From NCBI GenBank assembly GCA_021927905.1, contig BLLK01000046.1, positions 1,240,001 through 1,304,000 of the forward strand: DNA of 64,000 nt. Reading direction: 5' to 3'. The stretch comes from Chaetoceros tenuissimus. Taxonomy: Eukaryota; Bacillariophyta; Thalassiosirophyceae; Chaetocerotales; Chaetocerotaceae. The position numbers and the translations under genes are program-made. Positions 32,174-42,029 of this stretch are shown piece by piece (position 1 is the first letter of the stretch; every line of letters begins with the position of its first letter). The notes below the pieces were generated by a model, which was not told the origin of the DNA, searched no databases, and worked only from the letters and a program-made list of their open reading frames with translations.

Positions 32174-34114
32174 TTAATAATCACAACTACCGCAATAGTC
32201 AGTGTGGATACTGTCATCTGAATCATAATCATAGTCACTGGGTTTCACTATACTCCAATCGCTTGCATCTGGTTTTGGGCAATTATGTCTTTCAAGATAC
32301 TCGAAGATCTTGTCTGAGCAACAACGATCCCTCGACGGCACCTTAAAATAATCTCCATCAAGACCATACTCAGGCATTATGGTATAGGCGTAAGTTTCCT
32401 TTGATAAAGGACACCCATTTCTGTGCGCATAGACCAGTATCTTATAATTATCTTCCCGGACTGCTTCATTGCACACACGTTCATCTGATGGACACCCACG
32501 ATCCATCAACCATTTTAGACTTGTAAGGTCTCCCTTGCTTGAAGCTTTAGCACAAGCGTTCGTTGTGAATGAAATCCCATTTTTATGAAGAATCTCTAAA
32601 ATAGGAATAGTCTCCTTCACAGGAAAGCAAAAGGCATAATCATATACATGTTCAGCATTGAAAGGACAATGATTGTCAATACAATATTGAATCAATGACA
32701 AGTCGGTCTCTTCTCTTGTCACTGCCTCCCTAAAGGTGTCTTCATTCCAAGGAAAGCCCTCAGATCTAGCCCATTTCAAAGTTTCCAAACTCCCATGTTT
32801 AGCAGCTTCTGTGCATGTTGATTCATCCACTGGCACTGAATATCTCCTCAGTAATTTTAACATATTCACCGACTTTACTCCATCTCGACTTATTGCATCA
32901 AGATAAAGTTGTGATGTGGATGGGCAGCTATGTTTTAGACAGTATTCTACGATGTGAAAGTGACCGTATGTTACTGCTTTTTGAAGGGTATATTTAGTCC
33001 AAGGACAAGCCTTTGATCTCGCATAAATCAAGGCATCAAGATTGCCCCATCTTGCAGCATTGGTACAAGTGCTTGAGTCCCAGGGAATACCACGTTGATG
33101 CAGTAAGATTAAAATATCTGTAGCCTTCTTGTGACAATCATGATCTACCGCAGCGGAACATGCTTCAGCTTCAGAGCGAGGGCATTCATTGTCAAGAAGA
33201 TACTTGACCAACTGAATGTTTCCACTTTCAACTGCATTAGTAAGTGAGTATTTCGTCCATGGAGTATTTTGATCTCTGAACCATTTCACTAACTCAAGAT
33301 TGCCACTTTGAACTGCATCATCGATATAATCCTCTTTTCGAAATTCCAATTCTGCATATTCAATCCCCCATTTAATGATATTGAGATGACCTCCTCTTGC
33401 AGCAGTCGAAAACAAATCCTGAAAAGTACATTCAATAGCTTCATAACATTCTCGTTGAAGTTCAAAGTGTATTGAGTCTATGAAATCTAATTGACCGTAC
33501 TCTGCAGCCACATCCACAACAGAAGCATAATGATCACAAAGAGGATTGGTAGATTGATCCATATTTTCCACCATTCTACAATGCAACCGAAATAAACGAT
33601 CCGAGCCACTGTGACGTGCTGTCATCTCAAAAATATATGTATGGTTAAAAATATAATCGTAATTGTCGTCTCGAGAAAACAAATCGAAAACATTTCTTTT
33701 TTCTAATAAGTCAAGCATTGCAAAGTCGTTCCTTTCTACTATTTCGCCCAATAATTTTCTTTGAAATTCATGTGCAGCATTTCGAAATGCGTCTTCTGCT
33801 ATTTCAATGGAAGATGAAGCAGCTGCTGGGGTGATCTGTTTGCTATTATGAAAAAAGAATTTACATACTGGCGCAACATAATGGTAATGTCCTTCGCCAA
33901 TATAGCTGAAAATATTCTTAATTGCGTCACTCGGCAAGTTATTAATCGTAATATATGATTGTTGCGACGATCCGTCTAAACTTTTACGAGTATCTTGCTT
34001 CGGATTCACTTTTTTCCTAATGAGGGGATGATCTTGCAAATCTTCGGAGGCTGGCAACGATGTTTCGTTGCTCTTTTCTGCACAGTTCATTTGATTCACA
34101 TTTCGTTTGGACAT
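32174..34114 (-). CDS. F-box-like ankyrin-repeat protein, 646 aa
   Basis: A short F-box-like helix pair near residue 55-90 (NLPSDAIKNIFSYIGEG, then YVAPVCKFFF) is followed by about twelve divergent ankyrin repeats. Examples are AARGGHLNIIKWGIEYAEL, AVESGNIQLVKYLLDNECP and AAKHGSLETLKWARSEGFPW, with the TCT(N/E)AA...G pattern. This is a large family in diatoms and other stramenopiles. If the F-box is real, the protein would recruit clients to an SCF ubiquitin ligase, with ankyrins binding them. The C terminus ends in a Ser/Asp/Tyr tail. ATG start, no introns. Confidence 0.85.
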   Translation of the reverse strand: MSKRNVNQMNCAEKSNETSLPASEDLQDHPLIRKKVNPKQDTRKSLDGSSQQSYITINNLPSDAIKNIFSYIGEGHYHYVAPVCKFFFHNSKQITPAAASSSIEIAEDAFRNAAHEFQRKLLGEIVERNDFAMLDLLEKRNVFDLFSRDDNYDYIFNHTYIFEMTARHSGSDRLFRLHCRMVENMDQSTNPLCDHYASVVDVAAEYGQLDFIDSIHFELQRECYEAIECTFQDLFSTAARGGHLNIIKWGIEYAELEFRKEDYIDDAVQSGNLELVKWFRDQNTPWTKYSLTNAVESGNIQLVKYLLDNECPRSEAEACSAAVDHDCHKKATDILILLHQRGIPWDSSTCTNAARWGNLDALIYARSKACPWTKYTLQKAVTYGHFHIVEYCLKHSCPSTSQLYLDAISRDGVKSVNMLKLLRRYSVPVDESTCTEAAKHGSLETLKWARSEGFPWNEDTFREAVTREETDLSLIQYCIDNHCPFNAEHVYDYAFCFPVKETIPILEILHKNGISFTTNACAKASSKGDLTSLKWLMDRGCPSDERVCNEAVREDNYKILVYAHRNGCPLSKETYAYTIMPEYGLDGDYFKVPSRDRCCSDKIFEYLERHNCPKPDASDWSIVKPSDYDYDSDDSIHTDYCGSCDY

Positions 34115-34868
34115 AGCTCGGCTGAATAAGTGCTTACTTATGAAATACCCTGGCTTGTCTTCTCAGTTGTTGACTCTAACACTTTGAGGTAGATTAGATC
34201 CTGTGTAAGGTAGATATAGATACTTTTGTGTTTGATGAAATAGAATCAGATGATACAGTTCAAAGTTCAAGTCACATCAACAAGAGAACCTATTCAGTGA
34301 AATAAAAAATGAAACAAACGAATATTTTTGAAATTAGCTTTGTAAGTATGCGTCCGAGTACCAATAGCTGGATAACATAATGTAGCTACTGAGTCGTCTG
34401 ATGATAGAAGATAATAATTTTAATATCGATATTATGTCGATGATGATGACTTGTTTGCTCGCTTTTGGACTACTTTGAAATTTATTCTACTCTTTTTATA
34501 AGTACCAAAATTGACCTGTGTTTCAGGGCATATAAAACTTGGTCGCAGATCATAAACTTGTTAAGAGAGTGAGACTGAGAACGTTAGCAGTATGAGTCTC
34601 TATACTTGTAGCTCTGCAGTGAGTTGCAATGAGTGCTTGTTCCTAAGGATATTTCCCGGTGAATGAATGAAAGTGGTAGTATCACGAAAACATTCATTTC
34701 CTCGTATCAAATGAGAAAATGACGAAAACAGTTCATTCCATCGCACCAAAGTAGAAAACATATTCATTTACTCGTCTGTCACTACTTCATCTGAGCGCTG
34801 TGTTGAGCATATTTGATAGGAATGATACTGTCAAATCGATATTTCTTCCACACTACATTATCTAATCA
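34115..34868. other. Intergenic, with a short imperfect repeat
   Basis: No gene in 754 bp. Between 34685 and 34775 a roughly 38 bp unit (CGAAAACATTCATTTCCTCG-like) occurs in two to three degraded copies. Confidence 0.5.
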
Positions 34869-35711
34869 TCATTCCAACAAGTCCAAAGTCTTTAAAAGTG
34901 CTTGATGTGAACCATTCTGCTTATTTTTGGAGATATTTTCTTCGGTAGTAGACATGTAGTCAATTAATACTTTGCAAACAAAGTAATTGCTCAGAAAAGG
35001 GGGTATGTATCCATTCAGCTGTGTCTGGCATATCAATGTCACTTTGCTTTTGCCATTTCCAAGTGGCGTCAACTTATAGGCCCAGTATCGATCGACAGCT
35101 TTGAGTGCACCCGGCATGGAAACAAATTCATCCTTTCCCCTTGCTGAAACAGCAAGCTGCCACATGGTTCCATCATCATCTTTTCTGTATCCCGATAAAT
35201 CAAAACCATCTCGATATACAAACGGAAAGCCAGGATTGTTACACCAATACGCTGCACATACAAAATCTTGAGGATTCTTATAAGTTTTCATCACCTTCAT
35301 GTAAACAACTGTCGGATCCGATTCAGCAGTCTGAGAAAAATTAAACATGGCAGCCACCATATCCCTCGGTTCTAATTCTAGTTCACCTTCCAGTAAGAAG
35401 AAGCCGTACCCACGTCCTTCTTTTGTCAATTCATCATGTATGAAATACTTGATTCCATTCTTTTCTCCATAAGGTCTATATTCATTGCGTCTTTCTTGAG
35501 ACATGAGAGATTTCGCGTTGGTGTATATCCAGTCCATGTGAGATTCGGCTGTGCCTTCGACGCCATCCCATCGAACCCAATGGTTCTTTTTGATTGCAGT
35601 TTGCAGGCTTTCATTGTTGTCTAACCAAGGCGCACTGTCTTCAGAATACCACTTTCTATACTTTTGACCAACCGCTGCAGTCGTAAATTCAGAATCATCA
35701 GAGGTTGTCAT
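34869..35711 (-). CDS. START/SRPBCC-like lipid-binding-fold protein, 280 aa
   Basis: No signal peptide. The central 180 residues follow the START-like order: ELELEPRDMVAAMFNFSQ (helix after the first strands), VVYMKVMKTYKNPQDFVCAA, and a C-terminal WAYKLTPLGNGKSKVTLICQ before the long final helix (LSNYFVCKVLIDYMSTTEEN). Such domains bind lipids or other hydrophobic ligands in the cytosol. No ligand can be predicted. ATG start and no intron. The assignment is by pattern only and should be treated as moderate. Confidence 0.65.
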   Translation of the reverse strand: MTTSDDSEFTTAAVGQKYRKWYSEDSAPWLDNNESLQTAIKKNHWVRWDGVEGTAESHMDWIYTNAKSLMSQERRNEYRPYGEKNGIKYFIHDELTKEGRGYGFFLLEGELELEPRDMVAAMFNFSQTAESDPTVVYMKVMKTYKNPQDFVCAAYWCNNPGFPFVYRDGFDLSGYRKDDDGTMWQLAVSARGKDEFVSMPGALKAVDRYWAYKLTPLGNGKSKVTLICQTQLNGYIPPFLSNYFVCKVLIDYMSTTEENISKNKQNGSHQALLKTLDLLE

Positions 35712-36113
35712 TCTATTATGATGGATATAATGTGCTTTTCAGCCAATAGAAGGTAGTGTAGTGTGTAGTACCTTGGCAATTCGTTCCTTGTTATCTGTCT
35801 AAGAGGGACGTCATAGTTGAACGTAAAATAACGTCATCTCTGACTATCACAATTTCGAAAAAGTCAATTTTTGTAAGGTATGCGAAGATGCAATAGCTGT
35901 CAAGATATTTATTCCTAGCAAATAAAAAATCATTTAATTTATAAAATAAACTTTTTAAAAATAGAACATCTGCATGAAAAACATCTCATCTTCATCGCAA
36001 TTGGATAGGCAGACACACTATGGACAACATATTCTCACGTATCATGTTATTTGATACACTAAACTAATCTCCTAATTGGTCATCATGGAACAATTCTACA
36101 AAGTATATTCTAT
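35712..36113. other. Intergenic, 402 bp
   Basis: AT-rich sequence containing the START-like gene's promoter and the 3' flank of the TMEM65-GAF gene. Nothing else is seen. Confidence 0.4.
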
Positions 36114-37151
36114 TCAATCCCCTCCCACGATACGAATAAAAGATGTGACATGACTTGCCATCATTGTTACTAACTTCTCATCATCTTTTGTAAATTCCGC
36201 ATCCTCACCGTCTTTTGTTTTCTTATTAATCATCTGAATAGCTCCAATGATTTTCCCATTTTCATCCTTGACTGGAATGACCAATATACTTTTGGTTCTA
36301 AATCCCGATTCTTTATCTACAGCTGCATTAAATCTATCATCTTCATATGCATCTCGTACATTGACAATATCACCACTCTTGACACTTTCTCCAAGAAGAG
36401 AAGTCTGATTGAGATCCACTTTGATGATTCCCTTTGTTCCCGTTGCAACTTGTGACCATAATTCCTTTTTCTCTTCATCCAACATGAATAACGAAGCACG
36501 TTCTGCTTGAAACAGAGTCTTTCCTTCTTTCATAACCGATTGAAAAATAGATTCTAATTCCTTTGCTCTTCGTGCACGATCTGCTGCATCGGTATCCATA
36601 AACAATAGACAACTCATGCCCAATAAACAACCAATCACTACTCCGACACAGGCACCCGCAGTCCTGTAATACCTTGTAATTCTCATGTCTAATTGTGCTT
36701 CCGTCAAGTGATGTTTGGGTAGATTTAGTTTCGCACATAATGCATCCACGAACCCTCCTGATAAATTACCCGCAACGTCTGAACACACTTGACCAAATCC
36801 TGCAGCTGTCATGGTCGATATTCCGAGTGTCACTCCAAAAGTTTGATCAATGGCTTCACCAGCTGTAATCATCACTAGATTATCTGTGAATCCGAAACCA
36901 ATCATTGGTACGGCATATCGTAATGCAACAATTTTAAGCTGTTCGGGAGTAGGCGTTACCTCTGAAGCAGATGAAGCTTTTGAAGTAGAAGACACCGAAG
37001 AGCTAAAATATCTTTTCGTTAGCCTTAGGTTTTGTTGGAGTTTGACAGAAGAAGGAGAGATTAATTCTAGCTCTTTGGTCTTTTTCCCTTGTAGCATCTT
37101 TCTTGCCATCATTCCATGTCCAGCACCGCATTTTCGCATGAAGCTCTGCAT
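36114..37151 (-). CDS. TMEM65-GAF fusion protein, probably mitochondrial, 345 aa
   Basis: The first ATG in frame is 37151 (MQSFMRKCGAGHGMMARKML); the longer open frame has only a TTG. The N-terminal 60 residues are basic and Ser-rich, fitting a mitochondrial presequence. Residues ~65-185 look like TMEM65 (VPMIGFGFTDNLVMITAGEA, GVTLGISTMTAAGFGQVCSD, then GACVGVVIGCLLGMSCLLF), an inner-membrane protein linked to ion handling in animals. Residues ~190-345 are a GAF domain (RASLFMLDEEKKELWSQVA, SILVIPVKDENGKIIGAIQM). GAF domains bind cyclic nucleotides or other small ligands. The fusion implies ligand-gated control of the membrane part; that is inference. No intron. Confidence 0.83.
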   Translation of the reverse strand: MQSFMRKCGAGHGMMARKMLQGKKTKELELISPSSVKLQQNLRLTKRYFSSSVSSTSKASSASEVTPTPEQLKIVALRYAVPMIGFGFTDNLVMITAGEAIDQTFGVTLGISTMTAAGFGQVCSDVAGNLSGGFVDALCAKLNLPKHHLTEAQLDMRITRYYRTAGACVGVVIGCLLGMSCLLFMDTDAADRARRAKELESIFQSVMKEGKTLFQAERASLFMLDEEKKELWSQVATGTKGIIKVDLNQTSLLGESVKSGDIVNVRDAYEDDRFNAAVDKESGFRTKSILVIPVKDENGKIIGAIQMINKKTKDGEDAEFTKDDEKLVTMMASHVTSFIRIVGGD

Positions 37152-37550
37152 TATATGTATTTCTAGAAGTATAGATATTGGACTGACAAAGTATTGAATC
37201 ACTTTGTGTAGTTGCAAAGGAATCAGTGAATAGAAAGGGCCTTTCGCGTTGTTGCTTTTTTGTTTTGTTGAAGAAAAGAGAAAATCCCATCTTCATTATT
37301 CTTCTTTGACACGTACTTACTAATTATTTGCAATAGCTAAAATAGCTTGCAATCAACTCTAAAAATGGGACTAACTGTGCCAATGCTTTTGGTGATCAGC
37401 ACAGTCTTTCCATCTTTCATCATACAAGTCTTTCCGTCTTCATAAAACATACCTTATTACCAATTCCACCACCATTACAGTAATAAAAAGGGACCTTATT
37501 CTTTCCTTTGATCTCTTTTTTCTTCTATATATTTTTAGAACTTTTCACCA
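37152..37550. other. Intergenic, divergent promoter region
   Basis: A 399 bp gap between divergent genes. No gene or clear element was seen. Confidence 0.4.
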
Positions 37551-38657
37551 ATGAAACTCAAGAAACTTCCCTTTCATAGCTTCTTTTATGTTTCTCTTGC
37601 CATCTGGCTTTTCTCGGTGATGGTCTTAATCGAAAGATTTACAACACCAGATACAAATAAAGAAATATATGAACTAAATATACGAGCAGCACAGCAAAAG
37701 CTACTACTTGAGGATCATGTCGATATGGAAGACTTGTGGCAAAATGATCCCTCCAAGAACTACACAAAACAAGATCCTGTCCTAGCATCATTCAATGTTG
37801 ACAAAACATCACCAATCGACGAGTCACTGTGGTTACTAGACCAATCTATTGAAAAAGGAAATGCAACAACTGGAACCATTCCAAAAATCATTCATAAAAT
37901 TTATATTGAGGAGAAGGGAACTTTTCCTACATTGGACAACATGAAGCGATTTGGGTCTGGATCACTGGAAAAGGCTCATGCGTCATGGAAACACCATAAT
38001 CCAGGCTATGAAATTAGAATGTATAATTTACATGCGTGTCGTGATTATTTGAGAAAGTATTTTCATCCAGTCTTTCTTAGAGCATTCGATTGCCTCCAGG
38101 CATTCTCAAATAAAGTCAATTTCATGCGTATGGCCTTGGTATACAGAGAAGGAGGTTGGTATAGTGATTGGAAACAAGAATGTCTACAAGAAGGGTTGCT
38201 TGATAAGCTGGCTTCAAATGTAACTCTGTATACGGTATGGGATCGCGGTAATGATGTCAGCGTGAGAAGAAAATGCATGCAGAACAATTTCTTTGGAGCT
38301 GTTAGAGGTCATCCATTGATTGCTATCCAGATTCGAATAATGATGGAGCATATTCAACAAAAATATTATGGACAAAGTACGTTACATGCAACGGGACCAT
38401 GCGCATTTGGGATGGCTTTTCAAGAATACGAGAAAACATTTCCAGAGCTTAAGAAATATGGAAGACATGGTTATCATTTGGGTGACTTGCAAGTTCATTC
38501 AAGTCCGGTGGCAAAATCGGAATCTTTAATTCTGCACAAGTGTAAAGGATGTGGATCTGGCCAAGCGTGGTTAGGCGGAAATAATTACAATGACTTGTTT
38601 GCAAAGAAAGCATACTATTGTGCAGATGCACCATCCATCTTTTCTTCTGTTGAGTAA
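37551..38657 (+). CDS. GT32-like glycosyltransferase (Gly_transf_sug), type II membrane protein, 368 aa
   Basis: A TM near residues 10-30 (FFYVSLAIWLFSVMVLI) anchors a lumenal domain of the OCH1/alpha-1,4-GlcNAc transferase type. It shows IPKIIHKIYIE at the start, WKHHNPGYEIRMYN, and AFSNKVNFMRMALVYREGGW before the nucleotide-sugar site. That site reads GGWYSDWKQ, with SDW where the family usually has DXD. The C-terminal part has HATGPCAFGMAF. It likely acts in the Golgi on protein or polysaccharide glycans. ATG start, no introns. Confidence 0.82.
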   Translation: MKLKKLPFHSFFYVSLAIWLFSVMVLIERFTTPDTNKEIYELNIRAAQQKLLLEDHVDMEDLWQNDPSKNYTKQDPVLASFNVDKTSPIDESLWLLDQSIEKGNATTGTIPKIIHKIYIEEKGTFPTLDNMKRFGSGSLEKAHASWKHHNPGYEIRMYNLHACRDYLRKYFHPVFLRAFDCLQAFSNKVNFMRMALVYREGGWYSDWKQECLQEGLLDKLASNVTLYTVWDRGNDVSVRRKCMQNNFFGAVRGHPLIAIQIRIMMEHIQQKYYGQSTLHATGPCAFGMAFQEYEKTFPELKKYGRHGYHLGDLQVHSSPVAKSESLILHKCKGCGSGQAWLGGNNYNDLFAKKAYYCADAPSIFSSVE

Positions 38658-38754
38658 GAGTTTTATTGAGGGCCGACTCACGTTTGAATTTGAGCCATGA
38701 TCAAAGTTCCATCACCTGTAAAGATAGCGGTTGAACTAGAATTTGTGTAATATA

Positions 38755-38950
38755 ATACTATAAGTATTAGGCGAGGTATTTTACTACTCTGAAGACAATA
38801 CTGAAGTTCAGCCGTGTATTTAGGCTGAAGATTTTCATGCAACCGAAGTTGAAGACTGAGGTTGCATGAAAATCTGAAGCCTAAATACAAGACTCGAACT
38901 GAAGTTGTCTGAAGAGAGGCTAAATACCTGCCTTGTATTTCTATATGTCC
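38755..38950. repeat. Foldback (long imperfect inverted repeat)
   Basis: Two arms of about 90 bp are separated by a loop of about 15 bp centred near 38852. The innermost arms (38816-38844 and 38860-38888) pair over 26 of 29 bases: GTATTTAGGCT, then GATTTTCATGCAACC, with their complements. The outer arms pair more loosely. The hexamer CTGAAG occurs at symmetric places in both arms (38789, 38801, 38825 and 38874, 38899, 38909), where it gives tandem G-A mismatches flanked by normal pairs. No ORF lies inside. It could be a MITE-like insertion or a structured RNA. Confidence 0.85.
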
Positions 38951-39406
38951 AAGTTATGAAAAATAGAAGTTTTAACAGTCCATTCCCATTTCAGTCCCAG
39001 TACCTTAAGAGAGGAGAATTTCAATTCTGTATGATTTGAACGTTACTCTTTTTAAATAAGAGTGCTTATGTTTCTTCACCAACAGCCAAAATCTGCTACA
39101 ACGATCACAAAAAACTATTGCATGACCACATTTCTTCATAATTTTCATCAACATCCATTTTAAAACCTTTATTTACATTACGAAACAAATGCACGAGAGC
39201 ATACAAAAGGTATGAAAACAGCTATTTCTCTATATCTTGTTCCTACTTATGATTCTTTTTACTTCTATAGAATGCATGGAAAAAGGTTTGCTAGATGAAG
39301 TGCTTTGGAAGGAAGGAGCGAAGTTTGCGGAACGAATCAAGTCGTTAACTAAGATGGTACACCATTTGCATCTGCATTGTATCTGGTACACGCAAGAAGC
39401 TTTTCG

Positions 39407-39448
39407 AAGGATCAAAGGAGAAGGATCAAAGGAGAAGGATCAAAGGAG
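39407..39448. repeat. 14 bp unit repeated three times
   Basis: AAGGATCAAAGGAG occurs three times without gap, followed by AAAAGGAGAAAAGG. Lies in a weak open frame without an ATG that I do not call. Confidence 0.95.
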
Positions 39449-39865
39449 AAAAGGAGAAAAGGCGATTTTCTATGATTTGATTGATATGAACTGAATTCTT
39501 CCTGGACTTGTTGTTATTTGACGATGCTACTAAATAATCATGTCTCTATGCGCTTGGTAAGTGAAGTCATATTTTTCTATATTGCCTTTGATTTAGAAAT
39601 CATGGCTTATTCTAACATATCTTGTCTCTTTTCCTACCTTTTTGCTTCTCGCTTGCTATTGCGTCGTTTATTTGTTTCCGTTGAATCTTTGTGTTGTTGT
39701 TGCGTCTCTTTTGAATATGTAAAAAACGTAAACACAAATAAAATAAAGAGAGAAAAATCAACCAAAATGCAGATTTCCGGCTGTGTATTTAAAACTGAGA
39801 TTTTTCAAAACTCGGCATATACAATGTGAATATGATATACTACAATCTTATATTTTTTTAAAAAG

Positions 39866-39990
39866 TATTCTGGATATGTATGTATGTAGAGTAGCAGCAT
39901 TTACGAGATGAAGGCATTATTATTGACAAAGATGAGACAAAGATGTGAGATGTGAAGGTTAAAAGATGGGACTCAAAATCCATTTTTTGT
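39866..39990. repeat. Local repeat family, copy 1
   Basis: Contains TATTCTGGATATG, then GATGAGACAAAGATGTGA and AAAAGATGGGACTCAAAATC. Matches copies at 41.4, 41.8 and 42.0 kb. Non-coding. Confidence 0.75.
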
Positions 39991-40284
39991 ACGTACGTAG
40001 GACTAACGGTGGAGTCACATATCCTGATCTGACACGGTACTTGCTACGTCGGTCGCGAAAATGCGAAGAATTTTTCTTAATCGTTCGTTGTATCACTAGC
40101 AGCTCAATAACTATTAGCACGGCAGAACTGTGACCGACGAGAGACCGACGAAACAATTGATTCTTTGTTCTATTTCCATATTCCAGCCTTTTGTTTTTCT
40201 GTTGTTCTACATAAAGGCTCGTATTCCTATTGATCCTACTCGTATAGTAATCAAGTTTAGAGCGGACTTGAAATAAGTTTGAAA

Positions 40285-41121
40285 ATGGTTAAAATCAGAG
40301 TAAATAATTCCCAACAACTTCGAGGCATACATTCAAGTCAGAAGTGCCTGTTCTGCCTTTTATCAACTACTATGTTTCTAATTGGGTTACTAGGAGGAAT
40401 GCAATATTCCCAATATAATACTATGAGTAGAAGTCTGGATACACCAAAGAGTCAGACTAAAGTGACAGTGAGTTCATCCATTCCTAGCAGTCCATCCTGC
40501 CGTCCAAAAATGGCTCCAAGACCTCTCAAGAATAGGAATGAGTTGCCCCAATTATTGGAAGATTTTAAATTCAAAACAGGGATTGAGATTGGAGTACAAG
40601 AAGGGAAATTTTCAAAAATTGTTCTAGATACATGGAAATCGTGCGAAAAGTACCATCTAGTTGATGTGTGGGCACAGCAAAAAAATTATAAAGATCAGGC
40701 CAATGTAGACGATGCCGCCCAGGATAAACTATTTAGGACTACAAAAGAAAATTTGAAAGAGTATGAAGAAAAGGTGCAGATTCATCGAATGTTTTCTACA
40801 GAGGCTGCAAAATCTTTTGAAAATGAATCAATTGATTTCATTTATGTTGATGCACGACATGACTATTGTGGAGCTAAAGAAGATCTTGAATATTATTGGC
40901 CTATTTTAAAGCCTGGTGGAATAATGGCTGGACATGATTACAATGAAAATAGTGAAATTGGGAGTCAGGATTGGGGATTATGTGGAGATGGATCACGAAA
41001 TGAGCTAGCCGTGAAAGGAGCAGTTAATGAGTTTTTCCTCCCAAAAGGTTTGACAATTAGTGTGACATACTACCGTGAGCGAAATTTTATGTCTTGGTTT
41101 GTTCAAAAACCTTTGTGTTAG
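40285..41121 (+). CDS. Class-I SAM methyltransferase (Methyltransf_24-like), type II membrane protein, 278 aa
   Basis: The open frame begins with TTG six bases earlier; the first ATG is 40285 (MVKIRVNNSQQL). One TM (CLLSTTMFLIGLLGGMQYSQ) precedes the lumenal enzyme. Motifs: TGIEIGVQEGKFSKIVL (SAM loop), YHLVDVW (acidic strand 2), FIYVDARHDYCGAKEDLEYY with the family's D-RH-Y, and LKPGGIMAGHDY. Such enzymes methylate sugars or other small substrates. It forms part of a group of four membrane-anchored enzymes in this region. No introns. Confidence 0.82.
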   Translation: MVKIRVNNSQQLRGIHSSQKCLFCLLSTTMFLIGLLGGMQYSQYNTMSRSLDTPKSQTKVTVSSSIPSSPSCRPKMAPRPLKNRNELPQLLEDFKFKTGIEIGVQEGKFSKIVLDTWKSCEKYHLVDVWAQQKNYKDQANVDDAAQDKLFRTTKENLKEYEEKVQIHRMFSTEAAKSFENESIDFIYVDARHDYCGAKEDLEYYWPILKPGGIMAGHDYNENSEIGSQDWGLCGDGSRNELAVKGAVNEFFLPKGLTISVTYYRERNFMSWFVQKPLC

Positions 41122-41354
41122 TACGATTATAGGATTAAGATGGAGGAAATTGATGAAATGGAGAGACCTGTCGGAGAAGAGGTCTATGATATCAATACTC
41201 CCCAGTAAATATAGAAACTGTATTGTTTTTTGTTGATCCATCCACCATGTTCTCCATCATAGCGCATCAAAGTTGCTGATTTGTTGAAGAAGTACCAAGT
41301 GATTAAAATGTACACTGCAGCTTCAAGGCATGAATGGAAGCATTACTAGCGTGT

Positions 41355-41535
41355 TTCAAAGATGAGACAAAGATGTGAAGTTTAATAGAGATGCTACTCA
41401 ATGTCCTTTTGTAATTTTGTTCTTCGAAACTCCATGCCAATGCTGTACAACAGCGACGGTAAAAAGAATGATAAAACAATGACAATAGATAACTAATACA
41501 TACGTAATCTTGTAGGCTTGACACATGTGTTGAGA
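41355..41535. repeat. Local repeat family, copy 2
   Basis: Holds GATGAGACAAAGATGTGAAG, ACTCAATGTCCTTTT and, 90 bp on, CAATGACAATAGATAACTAA with TCTTGTAGGCTT. The last blocks recur in copy 4. Non-coding. Confidence 0.75.
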
Positions 41536-41810
41536 AACAAACTTGTAGGATCAAGAATGAAAGCATCATATCTCAAAAATTATGTATGCTCGCTTTTGTT
41601 CCTTGTAATGTGGATAAAGTGGATCAAGAGAGCGGGTCAAGACAAGCAATAGCAAAAGGAAAACAAAATACTTTCTTTTTCTATCCCTTCGTGGGTTGCT
41701 CTCTACAGGTCCTATGTATGTCCTAATCAATCTTTCTTTGTAAAATTGCAAAAATACAATGCTGAAAAAGACAAAGGTTGTGATGTAATTTACCATCATG
41801 GTGTATGTTT

Positions 41811-41965
41811 TCAATATTCTGGATATGCAGATAGAGTTGTAGTATGAGTAAAAAGATTGCTGACAGTTCCAAAGATGAGACAAAGATGTGAAGGTGAAGA
41901 GATGGGACTCAATGTCCTTTTTTCATTTTGTTCCTCGCAAACTCCATGTGTCATTTCTAAATGCT
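41811..41965. repeat. Local repeat family, copy 3
   Basis: Shares TATTCTGGATATG with copy 1 and GATGAGACAAAGATGTGAAG plus ACTCAATGTCCTTTT and AACTCCATG with copy 2. Non-coding. Confidence 0.75.
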
Positions 41966-42029
41966 GTCGGTCTCAGTAGATGTGAATTAGCAATAAAAGA
42001 TAAGGAAAGTTTGCCTCCGAGGGATTCAA

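Larger units (their letters stand above)
38658..40284. other. Gene-poor 1.6 kb region
   Basis: No supported coding region. Contains the foldback element, a 14 bp triple repeat and the first copy of a local repeat family, each listed separately. Confidence 0.5.

Noticed and set aside
39237-39494. 85 aa plus-strand ORF with a hydrophobic start
   Set aside because: It begins with TTG, includes a 14 bp tandem repeat and has no recognisable domain.
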